DNA of 33,536 bases from Dipetalonema caudispina (GCA_013365325.1 JABVXV010000500.1:1-33536); one strand, 5' to 3'. Positions 1 to 12,358 are shown, numbered from the stretch's first letter. Program-made: numbers and translations. The notes: a model not told the origin generated them from the sequence alone.

Positions 1-120
<120 letters not shown>

Positions 121-126
121 TTGCAG

Positions 127-1564
127 TAACTTTGAAAGGAAACAGAAGCTCGGATCGTTTTCGCGGTTTTGCTATTCAACCAATTTCTTACAGAGGGCCA
201 AATCAAGGTAAAAGGTAAGTAGCTAAAAAAGGAAAAAAAAATGTTTAACAAATTTTCATTTTCATTTTGAAGCTTGATAATTGTTATTGATAATGGTGGT
301 TGTTTCTGCATAAGCTAGAAAAATTTTTATGTTAAAATTAAAGAAAAACAACTAGTCATTTTCTTTTTTCAGTGATTGAACTTAAAATTACACCAAAATT
401 GATTATTTTATAAATAATAACAGTATAAAAAAAATTTATACCAAAAATTGAAATTTGTTACGTGCAAGAAATTCAAGAATATATTTTCTAAATTGAAAAA
501 ATTTGAAAAAATGAGGAAGAAATTTTCTTTAAACTGGTTTTTTAACTATTCCTTTTTTTTTTTTTTTTTTTTTTCAAGAGTTGGAGAATTTCTACGACTA
601 GATGATAATGGTTCATGGCAACAACAATGTTTTCGTTTCAAAAATTCGGTGACACATTCGCATGATGAAAAAAAGAAACAGATCAAATTATGGTGGAAAA
701 ATCAATTAAATGACAATGATTATGTACAATTCGTGTAAGTAAAATCGTTTAATTTTTTGATTAATTAAAAATTATTCAAATTTCCTTAAAATTATTAGTA
801 TTAACGTGTATAATAATTAGCTGCTTAAGTTTCATTTTGTTGGTGAATTAATAGAGTGCATTGTTTAACTGATCACTTATTCATGCACTAATTACTTGAT
901 CAAATATTTTGCATTGATTGTTGTACATTGATTAGCTGATTAAGTATTAGCACATTGATCAATCAATGATTAGTGCATCATTTAATTGATTCAGTATTAG
1001 ATATATTGGATAATATGTTAATTAAAATCAATTTATGATAAATAGAGATAAAAATCATACGGTAATATTATTTGTAGTAACATATTTTATTAATGTTTTT
1101 TTACTCATTTAAAAAATGATTTTTTTTTTTTAAATTATTTCAACAGTATTATTTTTTTCACTGTTTTTTATCATTTAATTTTATCATTTAATTTTATCAT
1201 TATCATTTTTGTTTTTTATCATTTAATCAGTGATTTTTTATCATTTTATTAGTGTCTTCTAATTATTTTTATAGTTTTATCAATGATTTCTTTATAATTT
1301 TATCAATGCTTCATTTTTTTTTTTCAAATCATTTTATCAGATGTAGTAATAAAAAATGTAACAATTGTTAGTTAATCAGTATTAAATCTTTTCTTCTACA
1401 GGGCAACTGTGGTTAAGGCACAAAAAGAATTTTGGGTGAAATCGATCAAATCAATACCAATACCACCATGTCGTATTGAAAAAAACGGTATACAAGGATA
1501 CATACCGGATCCGATAACAGCACCACCACCGGTTCGTCATTTTGCGCAGGAAATTGTTATTTAA
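127..1564 (+). CDS. Reeler (reelin-N-like) domain protein, 3' part of gene
   Basis: Three exons are visible: 127-214, 579-734 and 1402-1564, with TAA stop at 1562. Their phases join cleanly (AG+A gives Arg; GT+G gives Val). Together they encode about 135 residues with the hallmarks of the second half of a Reeler domain. In order these are a VTLKG strand followed by FRGFAIQ, a Cys within CFRFKNSVTHSHD (the THS motif), IKLWWKNQ, then YVQFVATVVKAQKEFWV, where the domain normally ends with an F-x-ATVV strand and FWV. A short Pro-rich tail follows (PDPITAPPPVRH). Reeler domains are extracellular modules in secreted or membrane proteins; the partner here is unknown. Donors are GTAAGT at both visible introns; acceptors are TTGCAG, TTTCAAG and CTACAG. 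Exons encoding the signal peptide and first half of the domain must lie left of the window. The domain call is firm; any named orthology is not. Confidence 0.85.
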
Positions 1565-1621
1565 AAAAACAAACAAAAAAAAAAAAAAAAAAATTTATGC
1601 ATATTTACCATGATGCGCTTA

Positions 1622-1627
1622 AATAAA
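1622..1627 (+). terminator. Poly(A) signal of the Reeler gene
   Basis: A canonical AATAAA hexamer lies 58 nt after the Reeler stop codon, a typical distance for a short nematode 3' UTR. It follows an A-rich stretch at about 1566-1590. Confidence 0.6.
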
Positions 1628-1665
1628 CATTTTATTTGTTAAATGTTTGTTATGCTTTTGGATTT

Positions 1666-1701
<36 letters not shown>

Positions 1702-2808
1702 GTTGAAAACGCAATAGAGAGGAAAAAAAAAAACAAAGGAAGGAATAGGTCGTTATTAATTATTCGGTTGATATTAAATATAATGGGTGCTTATGATCGA
1801 ATGGGAAGAATAAAAATCTTTAAAAAAAAAAAAAAAAAAAAACTTTTTATTAGAAATATTTTTGGTTTTCTCGTTTCCATTTTCTTTCTAAGAGTACAAT
1901 ATTTACAAAAAAACGAAAAAAAAAATTGAAAAAAAATTTTTTAAGAGAAGAAAAAATAAACAAATAAACACATTGATTATTGCTATATCGTTAAAACATG
2001 CAAAAATGGGTGATCAAAAAATTATTAATTAATGAAATCTGATATATTCATTTTATTTCAAAGGTAAACAATAATAAAGATTAGGAAATATTGATTGATT
2101 GATTTTAATGTTTTCACAAATCATATCATTGTTGAAAATTTAATCAATGTCCCTTGGATTACTTCTAGACGCATGAAATATTCGTTGACAAATGGAAGTT
2201 AAACAATCAACATGAATTTACTGTTCCTTAAAGCTTACAAAGATTTAAATTAAATTTAATCATTGAAATTTTCATTTTATCCATTTGATATATTGCAATT
2301 AAAATTGGTTCTTCAAATTTGCATAATTTAAATTTAAAATAAAAAAAAAAAAAAGGAAAAAATATTGCTTTAAATTGTGGAAATGAACAAAGAGCAAAAG
2401 ATTAGAAATTATGATGGAACATTTGCCAAATACGTATCATTTCTATACGGGAAATTTTAGTTCGCGTTAGAAACGTGAAATAGATTTGAAATATTTGGGT
2501 AGAAATTTGTAAACAATCATGGTATCCTTAGATTTTGTCAATTTTCAGCAATACAATCCGTTAATTTTTACACCAAATTATGGATTAGATAAAACTGGCA
2601 AAAAAAAATTTTACAACAATTTTTTTAGACTTAATTACATTGTGCAATTAATTGGTAAATTTTTGATTTTCATTCATTTATTCGCTATCGGCAAAAATGG
2701 TATATTTCATTTTTTTTTCCGCTAATAACATAAATTTTAATTAATTAATAATATTGGTTCTTTTTTTTTTTTTTTTTTTTTTCGTATTTATAAAACTATA
2801 CGAAGTAA
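1628..2808. other. Intergenic AT-rich DNA between the Reeler and ShKT genes
   Basis: This stretch holds a (CT)n microsatellite, A runs near 1821-1840 and 2340-2354, and a T run at about 2760-2782. Open frames in it are short and rich in Phe, Lys and Asn, without splice signals or recognisable motifs. TATAAAA occurs at 2789-2795, only 14 nt before the proposed ATG of the next gene. I see no gene here. Confidence 0.6.
1666..1701. repeat. (CT)n microsatellite
   Basis: This is a pyrimidine dinucleotide tract with one TTT interruption near its start. It lies about 100 nt past the Reeler stop codon. Confidence 0.95.
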
Positions 2809-5800
2809 ATGCAATTCGTTTTTTCCCGTTTTTCTCTTCCTCTTTTTTCTCAAACAATAATAGCAGCAGTAAGAGCAATAACAATGATAAAAAATAACAA
2901 CAAAAATAGCAACAACAATAACAGCAACTATAGCAATAGCAATAATATCATATTTTGTAATAAAAATAGGTATGATATAAACAAGTTTCCAAGGAATTGC
3001 TTAAAAATTTCAAGTTCTTTTTTCATTAAAAATAATCAATGCAAAAATAATCCGACGATCAAGCAAGTTGAATCTAACAAATGCTATCATCAAATTGTAA
3101 ATTGATTGCAAAACTTTATGAAACAAAGTGGAAGAATTGGTGGAAATAATGCAAATATTTCAGTATTAATTAATTATTATATTACTAAAATTTGTTTCTT
3201 TTTTAATATATAGCATTATTAAGTATTAATTAATTTTTATATTACTAAAATTTGTTTCTTTTTTTAATACATAGCATTATTAATTACTAATGATTAAATC
3301 TTTTATAAATATTATTCGTTATTTATATATAAGATTTTTCATATGTCAAACAAATGTTATGCAAAATTTAAGAAATTTGTACATTTGATAATAATTCACT
3401 CTTAAATATTTAAAGTTAGTGATAATTGAGTATTTGACAACTGAAAGCAACAATAACATTTACCCAATTAATTTAGATAATTCATTTCGATAATTCATTC
3501 ATAATTATAACAATTATTGTTAATTACAAAGTCAAATAATCATTTTTTTTTCTTTAGAACGTAAGCATGTCGATTTTTTTAATCGCAAATTTCTGCGCAA
3601 ATTATAATTATGAAGTGATAATTAACAGTAAATTAAAAAACTGACAAATATTGTTGTTGGTGTACATTTTCATCAATTACAACAATCCTGCAACAATTAG
3701 ATTATTAAATAAGAATTTATCATATGATAATAATTTTATTACTACTGCAATAAAAAAAGAATTGTTTTTATTGCTGAAATAAGTTTGTGTCAAATAAGCA
3801 CTTAATTAAATTCTTTGATGAGCACACTAATAAACAAACAAATAAATGCACATACAATAAATGCGCATACAATAAATGTATACATATACAAATAAAATGC
3901 ACGAAATATTTTTAATGCTTACATAATTCTCGAAAAATTATCTGTAAAATTTCGAACTTCTTTATTAATGCAAATTGCATAGTTTACGCCTAAAGGAAAG
4001 ATTGAAATTTTCAGGCAAATCAATTCAAATTGGATACATTTCGAATGTTTGATGCATTGGATGTTAATTTACAACAAAATTTATTAAATGCAATACCGAA
4101 TGATGCTGATCACACACCAAAACCTCAAAGATTTCAAGATTTCCTTAAGGTATGTGCATATTGTTGTGTGATTGATAATTTATAATATATTTAATTACTA
4201 TTTCATTAATTATAATCATTTAATTATGATTATATTTAATTGCTATTTCATTAATTATGATTATTTTTACTTTATTGTTTTAATGCAATTTGAGCAAAAA
4301 TAACAGTAATATTTTTTCGATTGAAATATTTTTTTTTTTTTTTTTTTTGCTATTTCGAAATAAATTTCCATATATGATATTATTATTAATTATTTTATAT
4401 TTTAGTATTGTATAAATGAAGTAAATTATAATAGCTTATAATGTAAATAATTAAAATTGAATTAATTAAGAGTATTATTATTTTAACATAAACAAAAATT
4501 TATTAATATTTTCAGACTGTACAAGTATCAAATCAATTGAATACCAAATTAACACCATCATTGATTCCACCACAACGAATGGTTATAGTTAGACCATTAA
4601 TATCACAATTATCACGATCATCAGGAGTTCATCAAAATTTACCAATATTATCACAGTCAAAATCACAATCACAAATTACTCAACAACAAATATCAACAGC
4701 TACAGCATTAGCACAACGACAATTGTCAAATTCATTTGTAAGATTTACCAAATGTTAATCATTTACTTTGATATTATTGATAATAAATAAGCAAATGTTA
4801 ATTTATCGATAATTAAAAAAAATTTTTGGGTAAACTCTTGAATTATTGTAGATAACATAAAATTTAGCAGTATAACAATTAATTTCTTTGGTATCACTGA
4901 TAATTGACAAACATTAATTAATAACATTTTTCGATAAATTATTGAATAATTAAAGATACAATAAGATTAGTAATATGATAAACAATGCTTTTCATTTCAC
5001 CGATAATAAACATACAAATGATAATCTATCAGTAAACAAATATGATTTTCTCGTAAATTGATAAATTATTATAAATATTGTTAGGAAATAATTTGTTCAA
5101 ATTCCATAATAAAAAAAAAAAAAATTTAATAATTAATAATTTTTCCCTTTTTTTTTTCTTGTAATTAATAATATATTTCAATTCTTTTTCTTTTTTTTTC
5201 TATTTAGCCAACAACACAATCAACAGATGATCAAACATTGTTAGCTCAACAATCATTTCAACGAGTTATTCATGCTTTACCCAGTAATCAATTTCAGGGA
5301 AATTCCAATCAGTATGTTTTATTTGTTTCTTTCACACTTTTCTTTTTCATCTAATTGTTTAATTAAATACAATTAGTAATTTAGTTTCATTAAATTAATT
5401 CGAAATGCTATTTAGATGTACGATGAGAAAGAAAAGATTTTTATTTAATTTGTAAATTAATATGATACCATACTTTAGAACAATGATAGTACCACATCAG
5501 AGGCAACAATTCTTTCCATCATTACCACAACGAACAAATTCCCAACGTAATATTCCAAGAAATTTTATTAATCCAAGAATTATTTCACAAGTAAGAAATG
5601 GTGAGTTAGTTCTTTTTTTTTTTTTTTCATTATTATCAATTTATTATCAATGTATATTACTATAACAATATCATAAGTATTTTAGTATATAAGTATTAAA
5701 TTATTAATGTTTATCCATTTATTATCAGTACGTACTATTACAATATTATCATAAATATTTGTTACTTATCAAATATTAGTAATTTTTTAACAATGAATAT

Positions 5801-6360
5801 TGCTACAATATTACAGAAAGATATTTTACTTATCAGATTTATTATCATTACGTACTACTACATATCATCATTGAAAATTCTTATCAATATCAAAATTCTC
5901 ATCATTATTGAAGCAATTATCTTTCTAATTTGAATATAAATTGATTATTTGAACCGTTATGTTAATATGAAAAATTAATGAAATATGAAATATGAAAAAT
6001 AATGAAATAATGATATGAAAAAATAATGAAAAATTAGTAAAAATTTATATTTTTTCTTGTATAATTTACAAATAATTTATACTATTGCTAGAATTTTGCA
6101 TATTTTGATTTACAAAATAATTAAATAAATGATAATAGCTAAATCATTAATGATAGAATTGATGAATAACAAGTCAGATTTGATAATGATAATAATTTTT
6201 CCTTCGTATCTAATTTAGAAATATGATAATAAAATTGATTAATTCTTTTTCAGTTTGTACTGATATTGATCCAATTGAATTATGTATGAGACGACGAGCA
6301 TTTTGTCAAATATCACGATATATGAGACGAAAATGTCAAAGAACATGTCGCTTTTGCTAA
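2809..6360 (+). CDS. Secreted Q/P-rich protein with C-terminal ShKT domain
   Basis: Proposed exons are 2809-2868, 4015-4149, 4516-4737, 5208-5311, 5479-5600 and 6254-6360, with TAA stop at 6358. Every junction is in phase and the total is 249 residues. Exons 2-6 are well supported by TTTTCAG or TTTAG acceptors and GTATGT, GTAAGA or GTGAGT donors. Exon 1 is less certain: it gives a signal-peptide-like 20 residues (MQFVFSRFSLPLFSQTIIAA) ending at GCA|GTAAGA in the phase exon 2 needs. The middle (about 66-215) is Gln, Pro, Ser and Arg-rich low complexity with no domain I recognise. Residues 216-249 form a compact six-cysteine ShKT domain with spacing C-x8-C-x6-C-x9-C-x3-C-x2-C, a CTD start, Met before the fourth Cys and TC-x2-C at the very end. 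ShKT modules are common in nematode secreted proteins, where they stabilise folds or modulate partners; the name does not imply toxicity. Arg-rich runs flank the second and fourth cysteines. Confidence 0.72.
3162..3282. repeat. 60-bp tandem duplication in intron 1 of the ShKT gene
   Basis: Two nearly identical adjacent copies start at 3162 and 3222, each beginning AGTATTAATTAATT and ending in TAGCATTATTA. They differ at only a few positions, so this is the youngest local duplication in the window. Confidence 0.9.
4187..4275. repeat. 45-bp tandem duplication in intron 2 of the ShKT gene
   Basis: TATTTAATTACTATTTCATT at about 4188 recurs at about 4233 as TATTTAATTGCTATTTCATT. Both copies are followed by TAATTAT and an ATTATTT-type tail. 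Confidence 0.75.
4766..5090. repeat. Decayed ~110-bp tandem repeat filling intron 3 of the ShKT gene
   Basis: Three diverged copies start near 4766, 4886 and 4992. Each runs from a TTTGRTATYAYTGATAAT-like start through an ACAAAYRTTAAT-like middle and a TCGATAAATTATTGAAT-like segment to an ATAAGATTAGTAATAT-like end. The copies fill most of the intron between exons 3 and 4. Confidence 0.7.
5635..5880. repeat. Decayed tandem repeat in intron 5 of the ShKT gene
   Basis: The phrase TTTATTATCA followed by (a)TGTATATTACTA, GTACGTACTATTAC or TTACGTACTACTAC recurs at about 5638, 5718 and 5840. A weaker copy lies near 5790. The spacing is about 70-80 bp with heavy divergence. Confidence 0.65.
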
Positions 6361-8450
6361 TATTTTATTTATCTCATTTATATTTTTGTAACAAATACTT
6401 CGATCTCATTTATTTAAATTCAAATATATTCAAATTTATGAATGATACGTAGATTTAACGATGCAATTAAATTATTTACCAACAAATTATTAAGAATTGA
6501 ATTACACTGAAACTTTACAATGTGTAATATTTCGTTGTTTATTTCATAGAGATTGAAATACCACATTTTGATTGACTACTATTACGATTCTTCATTTCCG
6601 ATTGTAAGTAAACACTTTCAAGAAATAAATGAAAAATTTAAATGTTCAATTAATATGTAAATTTTACATGTAAATTGCATAATAATGCAAAAATATTGAT
6701 TATATTTTATAATTTCTTAGCTCTAACATATTTTTTCAAATCTAAAATAATTGGTTCAAATATTTTTTTAAGAAATGAATGAAATATAAAATGGAAAAAA
6801 AAAGTGGGACAATTATGATATTTTAATAAAATTCATTTTTTGTATTATCAAGTAATTCGAAAAGAAGAAATTGAAAAAATGCTAATTTCTTGTTTTGTTA
6901 AAATATTAAAATATTAAAAAAAAAATATAGTAATTTTTATCAAACATAAAAATTAATTTATGAAATGAAAATCAGTCAATAATACGAATACAAAAATGAA
7001 AATAAAGAAAGATTAATAATGACGAAATACTTTTTCGTATTAGAATTTTTGCTGTGTTGCATTGATCATATTAACAATTTGAATTTATGATTTAATATTT
7101 TTTTCCTTAATTTCAATTTATAATTTAATATCTCTGAAACTATGATTGCAAACAATTTGAATCCATGATTTAATCTTTTACAAATTGCTTCTAATTTGAA
7201 TAATTTAACTTTTTTAATAATTTTGGAGTCGCAAGTTCGAATCATTTCATAACATAATTTTACAAATGATCATTACGACTATCTCATTCATTTTAAATTT
7301 CGACATTATCGTTTTAAGATTCTCAATGAGACATCAATTAATCATGTCAACATGCCCTTTTTGCAGTAATCGCTAACATTCCACATTGTATCAAATGTCA
7401 AAAACAATTATCAAATTAATGTTTGAACAATTGGAATTTCGCTTTGCAAAAATTTCAATGATGAATAGCATATGCGCGAAATATGTAAAATGGTGAAACA
7501 AAAAAAAAAAAAAAAAAAAAAAAAGAAAAGTACCCTTTATATTTTGTTTCATTCTATCAAGCTAATATAAAATATACAGGAATATTGAGAGTAAAAATTT
7601 TATTGCCAATAAATTAATTAATTTATAATTGAGACGATTATCATGTATGAGTATCTTATGAAATGTCAACGTATGAGATGATCGTCTTATTTTTCTCATT
7701 AACTAATCTTTTTCTTATCAACATTTGCAAAATTTAATGAATTTAATTTGTTTTGAAAATTCTCTGTAAAATGAAAAACAGGACAAAATAAACAGCAATG
7801 ATTAACTAATTAAAAAGCGCTAGATGGAAAGAATGCTATTTGATGTTTTCAAACTGAAATGAAATTTGTATTTATTATCAGCCAAACAGAAATTAATAAA
7901 ATGAAGCATGTTTGAAACGAAAAGAAGTGTATGAAATGAGACGAATTTCAAAATTGATAAAAATTTCATATTACACCACTGAAAATGACATTGAATGCTC
8001 TAACAGATACATCAATAGAAAAAAATAAGAAGAAAAATGGGCGTGAATGAATATTCCCATCAGTATTATTTGATGATAAAGTCATGTATTTGATGACAAT
8101 CCTTGGATATTAAACAACCGAAATAATTAACGAGATCGATGAGATAGTTCTAAGTATTTTTCGAATATTTCAGACATGATGAACCTAGAACAAATTAATT
8201 TCGACTTAAAAAATAGAAATATTTGCAACAATATAAAAGAATTTTTATCTGTAATACGTAGAATGTTTTACATCATGTTATCATAGATTTACGTTAAACA
8301 GAAATCGATCCAGTATAACATATCACAAGTAAAAATAAATTTATAAATACCAGTATTTAACAGTGAAAAAGCAGAAATTAGAAGTTAAGTAAATCTACAT
8401 AATGCAACGGAAATAATGCGATCCATAATTTTTCTTGTAGACAATCATCC
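6361..8450. other. Convergent intergenic region (3' flanks of ShKT and acyltransferase genes)
   Basis: The flanking genes converge on this 2.1-kb stretch. It holds a first AATAAA at about 6624 for the ShKT gene, an A run at 7500-7524, and a TTTATT (AATAAA on the minus strand) near 7870 that could serve the acyltransferase. Frames on both strands are broken by stops every few codons and I see no coding or RNA gene. Confidence 0.55.
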
Positions 8451-10661
8451 TTAATGGATTTTTTTCGTTCCACTGATTTGTTCTTGCCGATTCGTAAATT
8501 CTTCAGCTGCTTCTTTACTAATTTTTTCAAACCTATCAATCATTTTAGCACGAACAGTATCCACTAATGCAGGAACATCTTGAAGCGTCTTCTGAAATAT
8601 GGTATCATGTACTTAATATACGCATAATAAAGCCATTTCCAGTTCAGTTATATGCAAAAATTCCAGAACATACACCAGTAGTCTGTATCGGATCCATAAT
8701 TTCCACGATAACGTAGCCTGAATTTGAGAAATATCGCATGTCCCTATTATAGAACTTCTTGTAAGAAGATATAACTATTGGTATAATTGGTATTTGCGCC
8801 TGAAAAATTCATAGATCAATTTACAGTCTGCTTGCTGCACCAAATCAAAAGTCAATGTACATATACAGTATATTACGTCAATATATATAAAACAGTCATT
8901 TACTCATATCAGAAGTAATCACACAATTGCTGCCTGAGCTAATGAAATATTTCATTAGCAATGGAGAATTTCGACCTATCATTAACAGATCCTTAACCCA
9001 CAAAAGTAAACAATCAATACGTTAATTATTTGGAACATGAATATGCGTCGTCCATACCAATAAAATAATTTATTGTGGTACTTGAGATTGACACAATTTT
9101 ACGCACTCTGTTTGTCAATTTCCCTCTACATAAGAATGAAAGACTTACAAAAATAGCTAAGTTGAAAGCGCCTTTTTTGAATTCGATCATTCCATCACCA
9201 TGATTTCTGGTGCCTTCCGGAAATATGAAAACACTTAGCTTCTGTTGTATAACTTTCTTTGAGCATTCTTCCAATGACTGAAGCGCTCTTTCTCGATTGA
9301 AGCGATCCACAAATACTGCCCGGCTCTTAAAATTTCTTTTAAGCAGTGAATTTTAAGCATTACTCTTTTTTATTCTGAACAGCAATAAAATAAAGCATAA
9401 AGATTGTTGCACAGAAAGAGAACAGCAGTGCAACTCATATCAGAATTAAATCACATCATAAGATGTCTTTAAAGGTCATCAGCTAAATAAGAAAAGGAGG
9501 AATCACAAATACATTATATACCTAAAACATTTGTGATTATTGCTACACACACTTTTCCATTAGCAACTTACCAATACTGCCGCTAAATTGAAAAATGGTA
9601 CATATTTCAATGAATTTTTCATCATCACCGTGCATTTTGAAGGCCAAAAATGAGATAATACAGCTACATCGATTGAACTCTGCAAAGTATGTCTAACCGA
9701 TAATATGAATGTATTCATCAAATATCTAAAATTATTGGAATGAAGTTTTTCCCTACAACTTTTGAAAAATACGATACGCACAAGCTGTTCGTATTTTTCC
9801 CATCTTTAATAAAAATAGGTACAGAAAATGAACACAATAGCCAGATCGGTATTTACAGTTACAATGGTTGAACAAAAACGAGCATTAATTTTGTATGCAT
9901 AATAAAATGAACGTGAGAGACAGAAAAGATTGATTCTACGTTATCAAATGTCCCATAAAAAACCTATCATTACGTCTGCGTTTTTTAACAGAAACTCTTA
10001 TATTCAACGCTTTACTCATTCTTTACAAAAATGAAAGTAATGGAAATTTCTCTAGTATCCTATACAATACACATTACAGCATAGTAGGATATGAAATGAT
10101 GCTTATAATAGAGAAACTCCATTATAGCATCCCTGAAAAATATGTCGATTAGCTAAAGAAATATAATAAGATACCTGATGATTACATACAAATACAATTG
10201 GCCCCGCTTTCTGCAAGATGTCACCATTCCGCACGACAACCTCTATATTTGTCCATCTTGAGAGAACGTTAAAAGAATCGAAAACAAATTTCGGCACCTG
10301 CAAAGATTTTAACAATTCTAAATTGTACAAAAAAAAAAAAAAAAAAATGTCGAAGTGTTATTTAATAAGCGTGAATAGGTCAAAATTCGAATACCCGTTT
10401 TTTTCGGAATAGAAAAAGAAGAGGAAATTTTTGTTTAAAAAAAATCTTAGAAAATACACTTACATCGCCAAAGAAATATAATGGCCAGGCTATGCATACG
10501 ATCACAGCATTAAGCAGTATGCTACAATAGATACCGATCATTTTAATAAAATATAGACATTTCGAATTCAGTGATAAAAGATAGAATAAAATAGCAAACA
10601 CTGATAGAATAGTTAATACTTGGCAAATAGCACAAGATGCAGAAGATTCTGTTTCGCTCAT
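8451..10661 (-). CDS. AGPAT: 1-acyl-sn-glycerol-3-phosphate acyltransferase (lysophosphatidate acyltransferase)
   Basis: Six exons in reading order are 10661-10464, 10297-10175, 9679-9572, 9325-9149, 8799-8674 and 8591-8451. All junctions are phase 0 and the protein is 290 residues, close to the usual 270-290. It acylates lysophosphatidic acid to phosphatidic acid on the ER membrane, the second acylation of glycerolipid synthesis. Two hydrophobic segments (about 11-31 and 37-63) should anchor it. All four PlsC blocks are present: NHQSSID at 105-111 (catalytic His106 and Asp111, split by intron 2), FVDRFNRE around Arg151, FPEGTRN at 178-184 followed by KKGAF, and IPIIPIVIS at 205-213. Donors are GTAAGT, GTATCT, GTAAGT, GTAAGT and GTATGT; most acceptors end in CAG. 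The ATG is the first in the frame and has a TTTTCAG acceptor 63 nt upstream. This resembles the animal AGPAT1/2 class (nematode ACL-1/ACL-2 type); I cannot assign the exact paralogue. Nothing looks broken. Confidence 0.95.
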
Positions 10662-10723
10662 TGATAATATCTATCCACTTTCCCTTTCTCCAAACAAAAT
10701 GTAAACGTGAAAAGATAAAGTAA

Positions 10724-10730
10724 CTGAAAA
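10724..10730 (-). promoter_or_regulatory. Putative trans-splice acceptor of the acyltransferase gene
   Basis: On the minus strand this reads TTTTCAG, the canonical nematode 3' splice motif. It lies 63 nt upstream of the ATG with no coding exon before it, so it is likely a spliced-leader addition site or the end of a 5' UTR intron. Confidence 0.45.
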
Positions 10731-12358
10731 TTAACACAAATTAGTAAATCAAAATTTTGTTCCATTCTATTATGCAGAGTTTACATTTCGGACCATTCAT
10801 ACGTAAGATGATCAATTTCTTACATACTGATGAAGGTTTACTTAGAATATAATCAATGCAAGATTATCCGAGAAAGAAATTCCAATTAACCTCTCTGGAA
10901 AAGTATAATATATAAATAAATAATTTTTAATGGATTACCTTTACAGCGACAAATCTTCACTTATCAATAATACAATGTAGTCTAAAAAATAAATCCTTAA
11001 TCAAGTTCTTTTCTTTTTTTCTTTAATTACCATAAACAATAAAGAATTTAGCATGGTAATCTAATCAAAGAGTAAATTTACTGGATGAGAACAACTAAAT
11101 TTAATCAATCAACTGCATACTAGTAGATTTATTCAATTTTTAGAGTATAATTACTAAGCTTCGATATAAAAACACTCATGAAGGAATTGTTTTGAACAAG
11201 AGAAAATTAGATTAAATGAAAGAATTACAATAATTAGATATGATAGTAGGCGTGTTTGCTACTAGTTTCATTTTCGTTGTAACAAGACACAACTGAACTG
11301 ATAAATTTTATTTGATAAAGGTAGGAAATTAGCAAAATAATGTTATCAGTAAGATACACAATGCAAATATATGTCATCTAATCGTATTGATATTCTCATA
11401 ACAATAAAACGCACAACAAAAACGATTCATTAGAATAAAAAAAAAACCCATTAAATAATAAAAATTATAGTTATAGTGATAATTTCCCGAACAACAGTTT
11501 TCATTGAAACTTAACAAAATTATTTTTTAATGACACACTGGATAATTTAAAATATTGAATTTCAATCCCTAATGAAGTACTGGAAAGTTTAAAATGCTGC
11601 ACTTGAATCTCTTCAGTATCCATGTGACATGGATTAGTTTCAATTGATACGTCCTAAGCAATTAAATCAAGAATTACCTTCATAAGCGTTTGAAAGCTGA
11701 ATTAAAGGAAGTCTACATTAAATTCCATTTTCAATCTTTTTTCCCCCCTCATGATTTAATTTATTTTCCTTTTGGAGCCAAAATCTCTAGTTTACCGTAT
11801 TCAATATTTCAAAAATGACAGCAGAAAGTCAAAATTTTAAAAGAACGCACAATTGAACTGAAAAATAAACTCTCACTACCAGAGAATCCAAAACACCAAC
11901 CAATTTAGAATGTAGGAAGATTTCCACTATTACTATAAACAAATTTTATTATCGAGTAACCCCCTTAAATACTACTCTTTATGGTAATAATAACTCTACA
12001 CTTTATGATAATAATAATTTAAAAAACATGAATAATACACAGGAAATAAATGAAAGAACGAAACAAAGGGAAATCTCATAAACTGCATCCTAGAAATATG
12101 ACAGAAAGGAAAATATTTCAAATTTAGATATGGAAATCAGATTTTCTCAAAGCATTTCGAAGAACCGAAAATTTTGCCAGAGTTCTAAAAATTTACACTA
12201 AATACTTTCAAACAAGACCCCATTTTTCAATGATATTAAAAAAAGAAATGACCCATTATGATCTTCAAAACTGATTTTTTTGAAGCTGTTTTGCTTTCAT
12301 TAAAAAATCTTCATTAAAAACTAATAAACTTGGCAAGTCATACAAAACACGTAAAAAA
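10731..12358. other. Spacer between the YIF1 3' end and the acyltransferase 5' end
   Basis: This is 1.6 kb of AT-rich DNA without a supportable exon. It would contain the acyltransferase promoter or outron and the YIF1 3' UTR; a minus-strand AATAAA lies near 11945. It includes a diverged ~42-bp direct duplication (about 11537 and 11579, ACTGGAWARTTTAAAAT-like) and a 24-bp duplication (about 11975-12022, CTTTATGRTAATAATAA-like). Confidence 0.5.

Noticed and set aside
448..578. ATG-started N-terminal half of the frame carrying the second Reeler exon
   Set aside because: It is Lys/Phe-rich intron sequence read through the polypyrimidine tract. The real exon starts at 579 after the acceptor and joins in phase to 127-214.
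2519..2725. 68-codon ATG frame upstream of the ShKT gene
   Set aside because: Asn/Phe/Ile-rich composition, no recognisable motif, and no splice link to neighbouring exons in phase.
7229..7250. GTTCGAATC resembling a tRNA T-loop
   Set aside because: The flanking bases do not pair as a T-stem, and no D-arm, anticodon arm or acceptor stem can be found at the right distances.
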